Part shown: one piece after another, positions 33,660 through 42,874 of the stretch | How positions within the stretch are numbered: position 1 is the stretch's first letter | How the letters are laid out: every line of letters begins with the position of its first letter | Origin: JAZOTM01 sp045657625 | GTDB lineage: Bacteria; Bacillota; Clostridia; Lachnospirales; Lachnospiraceae | NCBI GenBank assembly: GCA_045657625.1 | Contig: JAZOTM010000013.1 | Span: 108,222 to 172,221, forward strand | DNA: 64,000 nucleotides | Direction of reading: 5' to 3' | Program-made: the position numbers and the translations under genes | Notes under the pieces: model-generated | Seen by the model: only the letters and a program-made list of their open reading frames with translations | Databases searched by the model: none | Told to the model about the DNA's origin: nothing

Positions 33660-34986
33660 TTAACCACGCATTTTCTTTTCCGGATAGAATTGAATCAAAA
33701 TGATATAGATTACAGTTGCAATGAATGGTACCAAGAAACGCACTGCATTGATACCTGTCATAAAAGCATCTGTCTGCTGTCCAATGGCTCCTGCCACATA
33801 ACCGGTAGCCGCAAGCATTCCTGCCAGCAAGGCATTGGAAAGCGCTGTACCACACTTATAGGCAAAACCTCCAATAGCAGAAATAGTTCCGTTCAACTGA
33901 TTTCCGGTTTCCTTCAATACATAATCGGTCATTCCAACGACTGTCATCGGACGGAAAGCATTGGTCATAGTTGCAAATACGCATCCTAAAGCAGTAAAAA
34001 TGTAAATTGCTGCTACACTTCTTCCTGCCACAAGGAAACAAACCAAATAACAAACGGCTGCAATAGACTGTGTAAAAACAACTGCTTTTTTCATACTTCC
34101 CTTTACTAAACGAAGTACCACCGGCATTACAAACATAACGCCTACCATACCACTGATATTAATAGTGAGCATATAAGTAGCAATCAAAGCCGGATTCATT
34201 AAGTAATACATACAATAGTAAACGCTGGATGCCATAATGACATTAAATAAAATGCAGCCTACACACCAGAAAATCAACATTGGATACATTTCCTTTACCT
34301 GAAGCAACTGTCCCATAGCCTTCAGCGCCGACTCAGACTGCTGTTTCTCCACGGTATAGCGTTCTTTGCATTTTGCAAAAGCAAGCCAGCTGGTGATGCA
34401 CATGCATACCGCACCAATCATTACAACGATCATATATCCCTTTGCAGCGTCTTCTCCACCAAACAAGGTTACGAAATTCGGTGTAAAAGAAGTCACTACT
34501 AAAATAATCAAAGATGCGATAAAGGTAGATAAGGAAATGGTATCGTTTCTTTCCATTTCATTTTTTGTCATCGTTGGTAAAAGGGCTGTATAAGGAATTT
34601 CAATACAGGTTACCAACATACCGTAACAAATATAAAGCACTGCTGCATAAGCTACTTTTCCGGAAGCCGAAAGCTCCGGTGCTGCAAATAAAAGTGTTGC
34701 CACAATTGATAATGGCAATGGCACAAAGAGTAAGTAAGGTCTGTAGGTACCCCATCTTGACTTGGTACGATCTGCTAAACTTCCTAAAATCGGATCGTTA
34801 ATGGCATCCCAAACCGTTGCTAAAGTCATAATCAGTCCTGCTGCTCCTGCCGCAATTCCGAAAGTATCTGTTAAAAATACCATGATATAAGTCGATATCA
34901 TTGCGGTGATAAACTGACGTCCTGTCGATTGTCCCACTGCCCATATTAGGCGTTCTGAAAAGGTAAGTTCTTTTTTTCTGTTCCAT
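33660..34986 (-). CDS. GPH-family symporter, frameshifted near its start
   Basis: A second GPH symporter. The long frame encodes 12-helix signatures (WDAINDPILGSLADRTKSRW then GTYRPYL; EIPYTALLP). The well-placed start is ATG 34986, with GGAGG 6 bases upstream, but it opens MEQKKRTYLF in another frame. Seven A follow the CAG codon; six would give MEQKKELTFSERLIWAVGQS and join the symporter frame exactly. As read, translation would have to begin at GTG 34937 and lose about 16 residues before helix 1. It may be mutated, phase-variable, rescued by slippage, or a sequencing artefact. Divergent from the AraC gene at 35130, which probably controls it. Confidence 0.75.
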
Positions 34987-35101
34987 TTTTTCCTCCACGT
35001 TTTTTGCTAAGTCCCCATTATTTCTTTCGATGGATTCCATAATAGAGGAAAATTTATCAACAAAAAAGATTAAAACATGACACAGATAGGGGGTTAAAAA
35101 G

Positions 35102-35123
35102 CGACATATTCTTGTGATATAAT
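35102..35123 (+). promoter_or_regulatory. CGACATATTCTT motif and -10 of a leaderless AraC transcript
   Basis: CGACATATTCTT (35102-35113) lies just before TATAAT (35118-35123). The ATG of the AraC gene follows after 6 bases and no ribosome binding site intervenes, so the RNA would begin at or next to the start codon. The same motif also faces the divergent symporter. Confidence 0.5.
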
Positions 35124-35129
35124 TAACGC

Positions 35130-36167
35130 ATGAATACAACAACTATCCAACCATTACTTCCACTTAGAATTTACGAAAAAGAATTTAAAGATTTTTTCGA
35201 AGAAACGGGACACAACGTCATAACCCAACCCTTTTCTCCGGAGGAATTTATACGCTTTTTTCAAGAAAACCAATTACAAATCCATACCACGGAACCCTTT
35301 GATATCTTTGCCCCTTCGTTGTCTGAGCAAAGTTATTTTGATTCTACCCTGGACATTTCTGCTGTACAGCATCTTCGCTATATGCCGGCAGTTTATCATG
35401 TCCAGGAGTTTTTTGAGCTGGACTGTGTACTTTCCGGCAAAGTCACAAGTTTTGTAAAGGATCAGGAAGTAACCTTGGAAACCGGTGACATCATGATATT
35501 GGCACCCAATACCTCCCACGCTTCTTATACCTACTCCGATGACGGCATAATGATTAATATTTTGGTACGCGGAAGCACCTTTGAAAACAATTTCATCAAT
35601 CTGCTTCCGGACAACGATCTCTTCCGCAACTTTTTTATTCGTGCCCTTTACAATAATGACGACCAACCTTTTTTATTATTCCACACCGGGTCATCCACCT
35701 TTTTATCTGACCACATTTTGCCATTATTGCGGGAATGCCAACGTAATAATCGTTATAAAAACACCATGCTCTCCTCCAGACTTTCCGTCTTTTTTGTGGA
35801 ACTGCTACGAAATCACGAAAAGGACATTTCCATTCCTTCCTTTAGCAATTTCGATTCCAATAAAAATATTGTCTTTATCTTAGAGTACATGCAAAAAAAT
35901 TATGCCACCATTTCCTTGGCTCATTTATCCTCTTTTTTTAATTATAGTGAGCGACAAATGCAGCGAATCATCTTAAAATACACCGGCATGAGTTTTGTGG
36001 ATAACATAAAAAAGCTCCGCATGACCAACGCAGCGGAGCTCTTAAAAAATACAACTATGACGGTATCTGACATTGCGATGCATCTTGGCTACTATGATTC
36101 CAGCAATTTCAGACAGGCTTTTAAAAAATACTACGGGAGGTCCCCTCAGGAGTACCGCGACTCATAA
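35130..36167 (+). CDS. AraC-family regulator with cupin sensor
   Basis: A 345-residue paralogue of the regulator at 20539: similar N-terminus (IYEKEFKDFFEETGHN), cupin sensor (YHVQEFFELDCVLSG; ETGDIMILAPNTSHA) and double helix-turn-helix (ISLAHLSSFFNYSERQMQRI; VSDIAMHLGYYDSSNFRQAF) ending SPQEYR. It probably controls the divergent symporter. No ribosome site precedes the ATG, but homology with the paralogue supports this start. Confidence 0.87.
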   Translation: MNTTTIQPLLPLRIYEKEFKDFFEETGHNVITQPFSPEEFIRFFQENQLQIHTTEPFDIFAPSLSEQSYFDSTLDISAVQHLRYMPAVYHVQEFFELDCVLSGKVTSFVKDQEVTLETGDIMILAPNTSHASYTYSDDGIMINILVRGSTFENNFINLLPDNDLFRNFFIRALYNNDDQPFLLFHTGSSTFLSDHILPLLRECQRNNRYKNTMLSSRLSVFFVELLRNHEKDISIPSFSNFDSNKNIVFILEYMQKNYATISLAHLSSFFNYSERQMQRIILKYTGMSFVDNIKKLRMTNAAELLKNTTMTVSDIAMHLGYYDSSNFRQAFKKYYGRSPQEYRDS

Positions 36168-36169
36168 TC

Positions 36170-36600
36170 AATAATGATGTATCGGTCGTGAAACTTTCCT
36201 CCAGTCTTCTGGAATGACAATTTCACATTCGGATATTCCATTTGAAACGCCTGCAGCTCTGATAGGCGCAAAATATTGTTCAGATTATCACTGAAAATGA
36301 TGATATCTACACTTTTCGGTACACTCTTCAGCATCAACAGTGTCTTCGGGCCAATGTAATTATCCACTATGTAGAGTTTCTTTTTCGCTTTACTATAAAT
36401 ATCAGGGCCGGTATTTTACGTTACCTCCACGGCCTTCCTTATTCAAGATCAATTTTTTTGATCTTGTAAGTTCCTCAACCTCATCCCATGTCAGCTGAAA
36501 TCGAAAATCATCCTCGAATTTTTCAATATTGTTTTTCACTTGTTGATTAAAGACTTTTGTCGAATAACCATATATATCAGACAAATCCGCTGCAAGCATT
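36170..36600 (-). pseudogene. ORF6N-domain protein remnant
   Basis: Two minus-strand pieces of one ORF6N protein. 36402-36600 encodes MLAADLSDIYGYSTKVFNQQ with FEDDFRFQLTWDEVEELTRS; 36170-36390 encodes KKKLYIVDNYIGPKTLLMLK with FHDRYIIIDY. Both ends and the middle of the normal protein (about 300 residues) are missing, and the pieces are in different frames. ORF6N proteins are phage- and mobile-element-linked. The remnant sits between two AraC sequences on the other strand. Confidence 0.7.
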
Positions 36601-36601
36601 T

Positions 36602-36780
36602 ATCTGCATCTGCATGAAAAAATTGGGGTACAAGAACTCGCCGCACTGATTTCCGTCACCCCAAATTATCTAAGTGCCTATTTCAAAAAAGAAACCAGTC
36701 ACTTTATTCATGTGTTCAAAAAAATCACCGGGGAAACGCCTAACCAATGGAAAAAAACGAGTCTCTCCTTAGAATTGCTC
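36602..36780 (+). pseudogene. AraC-family regulator remnant
   Basis: The reading EKIGVQELAALISV, a one-base frameshift near 36660, NYLSAYFKKETSHFIHVFKK and ITGETPNQWKK are parts of an AraC DNA-binding domain. About 35 residues between the two helix-turn-helix motifs are missing (FKKET joins directly to SHFIHVF), and the sensor domain is absent. Beyond about 36780 the convergent GH120 gene ends. Confidence 0.7.
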
Positions 36781-36781
36781 C

Positions 36782-38785
36782 TTAAAACCGATATTCTTTT
36801 TGTGCTTCCGCAAAAGGTCCCGGTAATACGGCTAATCCGCGATGATTTCCATAGTAATCTGCATCAAACAAGATCTCGGTACCGTCCGGATTTTCAAAGC
36901 GCTGCTCCGGTTCAAATGCTACTCCCAGCATGTCTGTATGAATCATTTCATCACGAAAATCTTTGATTGAATCATACAGATTGGTTTTTAAAAGATATGT
37001 GCCTTGTTTTTCCTCTAGCTGAATTTTTATGGATGGACTGTCCACTTTGCAATACTTCGCTTCACGATTCCAAGATTCTGCTCCCTTTAAATAGACATTT
37101 CCATTGATCCAAACCGGAAGCTTATCCATAAACGCATCTGAGCACCGAATCATGTCTGCTTTTCCCTCTAAATCGAAGGTAACAATCCATTCCTCATAAG
37201 TCGGATAATCGTCAAATACAGATGTTCCGACTACTTGATTATCTGCCATTAACATGCCCATATCCTTACGAATTTCTGTCTCTTTTACCGGATATTCCTG
37301 TACAAAAATATTGTTATAGACACGATTATCCCCATGTAAAATCGTCATAAATCCAGCTACTTCCGTTCTATGTGGAATATGATACGGTGTATATCGCACA
37401 GCCAACTGTCCATTGGAAAGCGGAAAATCCACTCCACTCCCTACGGAAGTAAAGGCCCCCAAAAACAGATTATGAATCAATGCCACACCCTGGGTCGCCA
37501 ATCTGCAGGACACCTTCGATAAGCAAATATTATTATCAATCAACGTAGGTCCATGGCCAACCTCAATAAAAATATCCTGGTTTTGCATGGTCCCCGGTGC
37601 CTGTTCTGTGACATCCTCCGGACAATGATTGTCATGTAAAAAATTCTGTGTAATGCGTGTACCCTGAGCTTCCCAATCACACCAAATTCCCATGGTGGAA
37701 TGATGAATGTGATTGCGGCGCATTACCACATCAATGGCTGCATGAATCTTAATACCTGCGATTTCTGCGCCACCCAATTGTTGCATGTTATTGATATGAT
37801 GAATGTGATTGTCTTCAATCAAAGAAAAAACTGCGCCTTGTCTTCCCACAATTCCGGTTTGCTCGCAATGATGAATATGACAACGACGTACAATATGCGA
37901 CCCGATTCGCTCTTTTAACCAGCCATGATATTGGCCTCTACATACCGCGTCACGCTCCATCTGGGTTGGGCTTTTTACATGCTTCTGTGTGAAATATTGG
38001 TCATTTTCCGGATCTCTGTATTTTCCCAAAGAAATGCCACAGCATTTGCTATTACTAATTTCACAATCCTCAATGATCCAGCCCTTGGCCCAATGTGGTC
38101 CAATCATACCATCCTGGTAGGAAGCCGGAGGAGCCCATGTAGTTGCAGCCTTCGTAATTTTAAAGCCACTGACGGTAATGTAATTCAATTCATTTTCCAT
38201 TGGCATAAAACAATTTCTTCGTACATTGATATCTACCTTTTCTTCCAAAGGATTCTTTCCATGAAAGTTGGCATAAATCAGGGTTTTTCCATCCTTTTGC
38301 TCGGTATACCACTTATAAGTGGCCAACTCCTTTTCCCAGGCACAGGGGTATGCTTCCCCTTTTAGGCACTCCTCTAAAGTCTCCGCTTCAAACAATTGAC
38401 GATTCTGCAAATATACTGCTCCGGTATGACGCACCACCGGCGCAAAATACCAGTCCCCACCCACAAAGGTAGTATAGGGATTATAAGTTCCAAAGACGCC
38501 ATTCTCAATTTCACATTTCCAAGTGGTTCCTTCATAAAGTTCCCAATTTTCCGGTATTTCCGCACCCGTAATCTCTGCGCCTAAGGGTTCCTGACTACGG
38601 TAAGTAATGCGTGCGTTTTCTTCCCCTCCAAATCTTGGGATGACATGTTCCCGATACACACCCGGTGCCACCAACACTTCATCCCCCGGTCTTGCCACCT
38701 GTGCCGCATCATTGATTCTCTTAAAAGGACTTTCCTTGCTGCCATTTCCGCCCATGGAAGCCTTTCCATCTACATAAATGATCAT
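36782..38785 (-). CDS. GH120-family beta-xylosidase
   Basis: A 667-residue right-handed beta-helix enzyme that matches the GH120 xylosidase of Thermoanaerobacterium along its length: PFKRINDAAQVARPGDEVLV at the start, then DINVRRNCFMP, AATTWAPPASYQDGMIGPHW and AEIAGIKIHAAIDVVMRRNH. The putative nucleophile D in WCDWEAQGTRI and acid/base E in DIFIEVGHGP are present. It releases xylose from small xylo-glycosides in the cytoplasm; no signal peptide. Start supported by AGGAGAAGG. Divergent from the AraC gene at 38881 across a short region with the palindrome GATTATATAATC, which offers a -10 to each side. Confidence 0.88.
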   Translation of the reverse strand: MIIYVDGKASMGGNGSKESPFKRINDAAQVARPGDEVLVAPGVYREHVIPRFGGEENARITYRSQEPLGAEITGAEIPENWELYEGTTWKCEIENGVFGTYNPYTTFVGGDWYFAPVVRHTGAVYLQNRQLFEAETLEECLKGEAYPCAWEKELATYKWYTEQKDGKTLIYANFHGKNPLEEKVDINVRRNCFMPMENELNYITVSGFKITKAATTWAPPASYQDGMIGPHWAKGWIIEDCEISNSKCCGISLGKYRDPENDQYFTQKHVKSPTQMERDAVCRGQYHGWLKERIGSHIVRRCHIHHCEQTGIVGRQGAVFSLIEDNHIHHINNMQQLGGAEIAGIKIHAAIDVVMRRNHIHHSTMGIWCDWEAQGTRITQNFLHDNHCPEDVTEQAPGTMQNQDIFIEVGHGPTLIDNNICLSKVSCRLATQGVALIHNLFLGAFTSVGSGVDFPLSNGQLAVRYTPYHIPHRTEVAGFMTILHGDNRVYNNIFVQEYPVKETEIRKDMGMLMADNQVVGTSVFDDYPTYEEWIVTFDLEGKADMIRCSDAFMDKLPVWINGNVYLKGAESWNREAKYCKVDSPSIKIQLEEKQGTYLLKTNLYDSIKDFRDEMIHTDMLGVAFEPEQRFENPDGTEILFDADYYGNHRGLAVLPGPFAEAQKEYRF

Positions 38786-38880
38786 GTTTTCCTTCTCCTT
38801 TTCGTTGCTTCTACTACCAACAGATTATATAATCATAGTAAGTTTTCAAAAATATCGTAATACGAAAGGTTTTTACGCAA

Positions 38881-39963
38881 ATGTATCCTAATCCGAACAC
38901 ATCAAATCAAGGGCCACTTCCCTTATCCACGGTCATTGAAAAATCTTTTCTCACCTATAAAAACAATGGCAATCCTTACGCGGAATATGTGGAAATCAAC
39001 CGCCCCTACATGATTATGTATGAATATATTTTTCCTTCTCGAGACAAGGTCAGTTATATCGAATTAACCGATGCCAATCGCCTTTCTTTTTCCGGCCCAT
39101 TCCATACACCGGAGCAAACAAAACTGGCGCCTATGCATTATCACAATTTTTATGAGCTAACCATTGTCACAGCAGGCGAACTCCATCTCCAAATCGAAGA
39201 TGAAATATACACCTATCGTCCCGGTGATTGCTGTATTTGCAATAAAAATATACGTCACAAGGAATTGAAGGATTCTGACTTTGAAATCGTCTTTTTTATG
39301 CTTACAGAAGACTATCTACGAGACCTTTTAGCCCATGATATCTTTTATGATCAAAATGGTCACCAAATCAAAAACGAATCCTTTTTCTATCAACTTTTTT
39401 ATGCTAATGAAGAGAATCACTTTTTTGATGCAAAGGAATTCATCAGTTTTCACAGCAAACAGCAAGGACCTTTTGCCCCCTATCACAGTTTACTCAATGA
39501 AATTGCTACCACGCTGATTTCCAAGAAATCCGGGTATAGCTACAAAATGAAGGGCTATTTTTGCGAATTTATTGCTTTACTCGAAGACACCGACCAGTTT
39601 GACATACAAATCACTCGCGCGAAATTATCCAAAGAAGATCAAATTTTATACACAGTGGGAGAACTTTTAGAGAAAACGAAAGGGCATCTTACTGCTCAAG
39701 AGCTGGGAAAAGCCTTAGGATATCACTCTGATTACATCAATCGTTTGATCAAAAAACGAACCGGCAATACCTTTGTGGAAATGCGGCAATCCTATATATT
39801 AGACCTGGCTGCCGAGGAACTTCTGACTACCAATAAACCCATTGGTGCCATTTGTGAAACCTATGGTTATTCGAACCGGCATTATTTCAATCAAATATTC
39901 AAAGAAAAATTTAGCCTTGCGCCATTTGCTTATCGAAAACAAAACAGCCATCCTCTATCCTGA
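38881..39963 (+). CDS. AraC-family regulator of the GH120 gene
   Basis: A 360-residue AraC protein: cupin sensor (MHYHNFYELTIVTAGELHLQ; YRPGDCCICNKNIRHKE), a middle dimerisation part, and a double helix-turn-helix (LTAQELGKALGYHSDYINRL; IGAICETYGYSNRHYFNQIF) ending in LAPFAYRKQ. It is less like the other two AraC proteins and its shared intergenic space lacks the CGACAT motif, so it probably answers to a different inducer, perhaps xylose or a xyloside. Confidence 0.87.
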   Translation: MYPNPNTSNQGPLPLSTVIEKSFLTYKNNGNPYAEYVEINRPYMIMYEYIFPSRDKVSYIELTDANRLSFSGPFHTPEQTKLAPMHYHNFYELTIVTAGELHLQIEDEIYTYRPGDCCICNKNIRHKELKDSDFEIVFFMLTEDYLRDLLAHDIFYDQNGHQIKNESFFYQLFYANEENHFFDAKEFISFHSKQQGPFAPYHSLLNEIATTLISKKSGYSYKMKGYFCEFIALLEDTDQFDIQITRAKLSKEDQILYTVGELLEKTKGHLTAQELGKALGYHSDYINRLIKKRTGNTFVEMRQSYILDLAAEELLTTNKPIGAICETYGYSNRHYFNQIFKEKFSLAPFAYRKQNSHPLS

Positions 39964-39977
39964 GAATGGCTGTTTTT
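39943..39977. terminator. Bidirectional terminator between AraC and antiporter genes
   Basis: AACAGCCAT pairs with ATGGCTGTT with a TCTC/GAGA-like inner part, followed by a T-run on the plus strand. It overlaps the last codons of the AraC gene. Confidence 0.8.
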
Positions 39978-39981
39978 CCTT

Positions 39982-41157
39982 CTATGCTTTTTTCAATAAC
40001 TTTTGATATGTAAAATCTATGGCAAATGCGCCACAAGGTGCTGTCACCAAAATCGCAATGACCGAAACGGTCAGCACCAATTGCCCGCAAGGAAGCCCCA
40101 TCGCTAGTGGCAATCCACCAATTGCAGCCTGCACCGTTGCTTTCGGTGTATAGGCTAACATACAAAAAATCTTTTCCTTGATAGATAACTTGGTTCCAAA
40201 TACACAGAAAAATACGCCAACCATACGAAACAGTAATACTGCTACTAATAAAGCCAACACTTTCCATCCTGCATCTGCGACTGTATCAATGGCTACAGAT
40301 GCTCCGACCAACACAAATAAGAACACCTCTGCCACGATCCAAATCTGATCATATTTCTTAGACAAATTGGCTGCCAATTCCGGTTGTTTTTTCCGCAAAG
40401 GAATTCCCAAACACATAATGGCCAGCAAGGAGGCAAAGGGGAGCCAAGTTGCCGTATTTTCCACATAATTCAGTAAAAAGGATATACTTAAAATCAACAT
40501 CATTTTCACCACATCAGGGATAGCAAAAAGAGAAAACCATTTGTTGCAACCATATCCAACTGCCAATCCCACCACTACACCAATGACAATGGAAATTGGG
40601 ATATTCACAAAGCTCATGACAGATACCCCATCTCCAAGTGCCAGTCCGGTGAATGTCGTAAAGAGTACAATCACGAATACATCATCCACAGAGGCCCCGG
40701 CCAAAATCATCTGTGGAATTCCTTCTTTTGTACCGTATCCCTCTTCCATCAATTTGATCATGCGAGGAACCACCACTGCCGGTGATACCGCTGCAATCAC
40801 CGCACCCAAAATCGCGGCTTCCAGTGTGGTGATTTCCAAAATCTTCGGTGCACACAGCACCATTCCCAACACTTCAAAACATGCAGGTAAAAAACACATC
40901 AAAATTGCGGGACGACCTACTTTTTTTAAGTCTGACAGATCCAACTTCAACCCTGCACGAATCAAAATGACAATCAATGCAATTCTACGTATTTCCGAAG
41001 AAACATCCAGCACCGATGCATCAATCAAATTCAAGGCATAGGGTCCAATGGCAATTCCCGCTAGAATCATTCCGAACAACGCGGGAAAATGGATTTTCTT
41101 ACACAGCCATCCCATGAAAAATCCGGACAGCATAATTACAGCAAGACTAAATAACAT
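39982..41157 (-). CDS. Cation:proton antiporter (CPA family)
   Basis: About 391 residues with 11-12 hydrophobic helices. Family marks are FPALFGMILAGIAIGP near the N-terminus, AVIAAVSPAVVVPRMIKLME and the ion-site-like ASVDDVFVIVLFTTF with two adjacent Asp. It exchanges Na+ or K+ for H+. Start at ATG 41157, six bases after GGAGG. It is the third gene of a unit with the unknown membrane protein (42137) and the HPP protein (41174), so transport of a small ion or anion is a common theme. Confidence 0.85.
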   Translation of the reverse strand: MLFSLAVIMLSGFFMGWLCKKIHFPALFGMILAGIAIGPYALNLIDASVLDVSSEIRRIALIVILIRAGLKLDLSDLKKVGRPAILMCFLPACFEVLGMVLCAPKILEITTLEAAILGAVIAAVSPAVVVPRMIKLMEEGYGTKEGIPQMILAGASVDDVFVIVLFTTFTGLALGDGVSVMSFVNIPISIVIGVVVGLAVGYGCNKWFSLFAIPDVVKMMLILSISFLLNYVENTATWLPFASLLAIMCLGIPLRKKQPELAANLSKKYDQIWIVAEVFLFVLVGASVAIDTVADAGWKVLALLVAVLLFRMVGVFFCVFGTKLSIKEKIFCMLAYTPKATVQAAIGGLPLAMGLPCGQLVLTVSVIAILVTAPCGAFAIDFTYQKLLKKA

Positions 41158-41173
41158 CTCAAACCTCCAAAAT

Positions 41174-42136
41174 TTATTCTGCAACAAGTTCATGATCTTC
41201 TGCATTTTGTCGTCTCATGAAAATCACGCGAGAAGCCACCATGAAAATTGTGATCCCCACAAAAATCTGAACCGGAAACCATAAAACCACTTCTTCCGGG
41301 ATTAATAAACTTAAAATAGCAATGGCTCCGGCAGGAGGCATGTACATATGGAAACAGTGAATAACGAAAAGTGCAAATGTCATAATTAGGACAGCTACCA
41401 AGGTATAAGAAACACCTAATTCTATAACAAAAACAAAGCGAACAGCCGCACCTATCGTAGCACATAAGGTCACAAGAGCTATGGTTTTCACCGGCTTATT
41501 TCTTGTTTTATTACGCGGTCTGGAAAATTCCGTAAAAGCCACCAATAGTGGGGGCGCTATCACAAATTTCACGCCGAAATATAATGCAACCGCTCCTACA
41601 ACTCCCACCACAAGAAGTCTTAATAAAACATCCCTTTGATCCTGCTTGGTATTTAATCGTACCGGTACATAGGGCTCATCCTGTCTGACTCCGGCTCGAA
41701 TCAATGCTTTATGGCAAAGCACCAACACCAAGGTTAAGAAAAAAGCAGAAATAGGATAAATCCAGGTCGTCGTTTGCATCAGCACCGGCAACACCACAGC
41801 CGATACAAAGGGGGCAAATGTCGTCCCGGAATACATAAACAAAATCTGGCTTATAAAAAAAGCCAATAAAACCTGAGCATAAAGTGGTAACGGTACATAT
41901 CTTACAAGGAAAACTCCCAGTGTCGCGCAGCCGGTAATTAAAAATAACATTCTTCTTCCATTTACCATCCAACTGCGTTTGATTGCCACTAAGTAGCCCA
42001 CCGATAGGGCTGCCATTTCCGGAAATATAATCTCTTTTTCTCCTGTTTTTTCTGCAGCAAATACCATCGCCGCCACAAGAAAAATGGCCAGCAAATCTGC
42101 CGGCGCATATCTCTTCATTCGCTCTAATCTATTCAT
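41174..42136 (-). CDS. HPP-family integral membrane protein
   Basis: A 320-residue membrane protein with about ten hydrophobic segments. The C-terminal half carries the HPP-type motif HMYMPPAGAIAILSLLIP; related proteins in cyanobacteria and plants move nitrite. The N-terminal half looks like a diverged duplicate (FPEMAALSVGYLVAIKRSWM). It starts at the base before the previous gene's stop region and is followed by the antiporter after 16 bases. Substrate not shown. Confidence 0.75.
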   Translation of the reverse strand: MNRLERMKRYAPADLLAIFLVAAMVFAAEKTGEKEIIFPEMAALSVGYLVAIKRSWMVNGRRMLFLITGCATLGVFLVRYVPLPLYAQVLLAFFISQILFMYSGTTFAPFVSAVVLPVLMQTTTWIYPISAFFLTLVLVLCHKALIRAGVRQDEPYVPVRLNTKQDQRDVLLRLLVVGVVGAVALYFGVKFVIAPPLLVAFTEFSRPRNKTRNKPVKTIALVTLCATIGAAVRFVFVIELGVSYTLVAVLIMTFALFVIHCFHMYMPPAGAIAILSLLIPEEVVLWFPVQIFVGITIFMVASRVIFMRRQNAEDHELVAE

Positions 42137-42814
42137 TCAAATCTCCAATTTCGAAGAAAATCGTGTTTGTATCAATAATATTATGAACCAAATTACCATA
42201 CTTTCGCTCATAAGTCCATTGGTAAATGCAATTCGAAAAGCACTAACCGGCAAAAATATCTGAATCACCTTCAGTACTACAAATAGAAAAAGCACGTTGG
42301 TAAATGCATAGCCTTTTGCAAAAACAGTTTTTCCTGTGATTTGCAAATAGAACCAATAAAGAAATACCGGAATCATAAACACTTCACTCACCAATACCAC
42401 AAAGGTAAAGTTCTGAAACAGCGCTTCACAAATCGTCGTTGCAGAATCTGCAAATCCTTGATTTGTGAGCCAGGCGAATAAACTCAATATCATAATATAA
42501 AAGAGGTGTAATGCCAACCAGGGAGTCAATCCAAAGGCATTGAGGTAGTGATATACCTTTTTATGTTTTTCCTCCGGTATAAAATGTTCTACCGAAAACA
42601 AGGCGATACCGTAAAGTATAATTCCCGGAAATGCGAGAAGCATTGCCAAGGAATATCTCCACTGTGGAATCATGGATGCTCCTACCGTCAACCAAGATAA
42701 ATTTCCCGTATAGGAAGGATCTCCATAAAGCATCAACCAGTCTCCGCCGCCAATACAAAAACAACCCAAGATTCCGCAAATCAGTGCCACGCTTATTTTC
42801 TTTTTCTCAGACAT
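42137..42814 (-). CDS. Membrane protein of unknown function
   Basis: A 225-residue protein with six to seven predicted membrane helices, beginning with a glycine-rich segment (CGILGCFCIGGGDWLMLYGD). The layout resembles the DUF6796-type proteins common in Clostridia, but I do not recognise a characterised relative. It abuts the HPP gene without a gap and is presumably cotranscribed with it and the antiporter. Confidence 0.65.
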   Translation of the reverse strand: MSEKKKISVALICGILGCFCIGGGDWLMLYGDPSYTGNLSWLTVGASMIPQWRYSLAMLLAFPGIILYGIALFSVEHFIPEEKHKKVYHYLNAFGLTPWLALHLFYIMILSLFAWLTNQGFADSATTICEALFQNFTFVVLVSEVFMIPVFLYWFYLQITGKTVFAKGYAFTNVLFLFVVLKVIQIFLPVSAFRIAFTNGLMSESMVIWFIILLIQTRFSSKLEI

Positions 42815-42874
42815 GTTATTCCCCTCATCTCCATCCTATTAGTAGTTAGTTTAACCTAACCCATAATAGCACAC

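Noticed and set aside
34798..35142. A 114-residue gene overlapping the start of the second GPH symporter
   Set aside because: Only its first few codons after ATG 34986 are meaningful; the rest is the symporter sequence read out of frame because of the seven-A tract.
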